From the NCBI RefSeq assembly GCF_018785265.1, contig NZ_WQPK01000030.1, positions 1 through 64,000 on the forward strand: a DNA stretch of 64,000 nt, in the 5' to 3' direction. Origin of the DNA: Collinsella aerofaciens (lineage in GTDB: Bacteria; Actinomycetota; Coriobacteriia; Coriobacteriales; Coriobacteriaceae). A program made the position numbers and the translations under genes. Below, piece by piece: positions 63,764-64,000 of the stretch. Every line of letters starts with the position of its first letter. Within the stretch, counting starts at the first letter, position 1. The notes beneath the pieces are model-generated. The model did not search any database, was not told the DNA's origin, and saw only the letters and a program-made list of their open reading frames with translations.

Positions 63764-63874
63764 GGCCGGGGCGGGTTAAGTTTGTCGCGAGTTCCGCACG
63801 CAAAGGAAAGCACTTAATGTGCTTTCCGTCTTGCGCAGGACTGTAGAGCAGGAAACTTAGCCCGTGCCGGGGCC
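63764..63874. repeat. Nested palindromic repeat, copy 2 (opposite orientation)
   Basis: The reverse complement of the middle of copy 1, with a shorter, different outer stem (GGCCGGGG type). The inner stem is GGAAAGCAC-TTAAT-GTGCTTTCC (63805-63827). The segment GCAGGACTGTAGAGCAGG (63835-63852) is the exact complement of the copy-1 segment. Confidence 0.85.
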
Positions 63875-64000
63875 GCTGAGCCCTGACCGGCGGGATACAC
63901 AGGTTCAGATGGGGCTTTGATGCATGGGTGGTCTGTTGTTGTGCAAATGGGTATCATACTGTGGTTACTGCATCGACTCTGCGATGCTTTGTTGTATGTG

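Larger units (their letters stand above)
63426..64000. other. Gene-free window end with palindromic repeats
   Basis: After the pnp terminator no gene is supported. Two related nested palindromes (63472-63619 and 63764-63874) fill most of the space; 63620-63763 is unremarkable. 63900-64000 may carry the promoter of a gene beyond the window. Confidence 0.5.

Noticed and set aside
63472..63874. CRISPR array
   Set aside because: Only two copies, in opposite orientation and with no regular spacers.

Overview
The window looks like a chromosome segment of a Coriobacteriia-type actinobacterium, most probably Collinsella or a close relative. This is an inference from the sequence: a GC-rich core, the actinobacterial order pyrF, mihF (actinobacterial integration host factor), gmk, rpoZ, the ComEA/ComEC/HolA/RpsT/LepA block, a fermentative AdhE and PPDK, and folate-type TrmFO. 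Nothing in the window proves the species.

Positions 1 to about 10,800 are an accessory region of lower and uneven GC, dominated by two neighbouring peptide-modification (RiPP-like) loci. The first (42-2711, minus strand) is three overlapping genes: a 241-residue substrate-like protein with an Asn/Ala hexad repeat, a radical SAM enzyme with extra cysteines, and a class I methyltransferase with an NPPL motif. Its repeat resembles the Asn-patterned cores of polytheonamide-type proteusins. A DUF1648/SdpI-like membrane protein is divergent. The second (5062-7197, minus strand) is a PqqD-like recognition protein, a frameshifted GNAT, a radical SAM enzyme and a 60-residue Val/Ala-rich peptide. Divergent to it are a DUF3784-like membrane protein, a complete ABC exporter and the decayed remnant of a second ABC subunit. 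Long inverted repeats fill 10.1-10.8 kb.

Positions 10,863-30,777 are core genes on the plus strand: ppdK, rplS, rnhB, yraN, comM, dprA, trmFO, xerC, rpsB, tsf, pyrH, frr, uppS, cdsA, dxr, rseP, ispG, proS. They cover carbon metabolism, DNA uptake and processing, translation, and isoprenoid and phospholipid synthesis. xerC has no canonical start codon, and RseP carries an insertion of about 110 residues.

Positions 30,882-36,000 hold minus-strand genes (an APH-fold kinase, adhE, rpmB) and a REP-associated tyrosine transposase bounded by 44-bp inverted ends. Positions 36,250-41,705 are a pyrimidine operon (pyrRBCKDF) behind a visible transcription-attenuation leader.

Positions 41,945-63,425 are again core genes: mihF, gmk, rpoZ, thiI, comEA, comEC, holA, rpsT, lepA, dusB, hemW, a membrane-anchored DnaJ variant, dnaJ, mtaB, phoH, ybeY, dgkA, era, recO, rpsO, pnp. 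The last 575 bases carry no gene but hold two oppositely oriented copies of a nested palindromic repeat whose inner stems differ by compensatory changes. No rRNA, tRNA, CRISPR array or prophage was seen.
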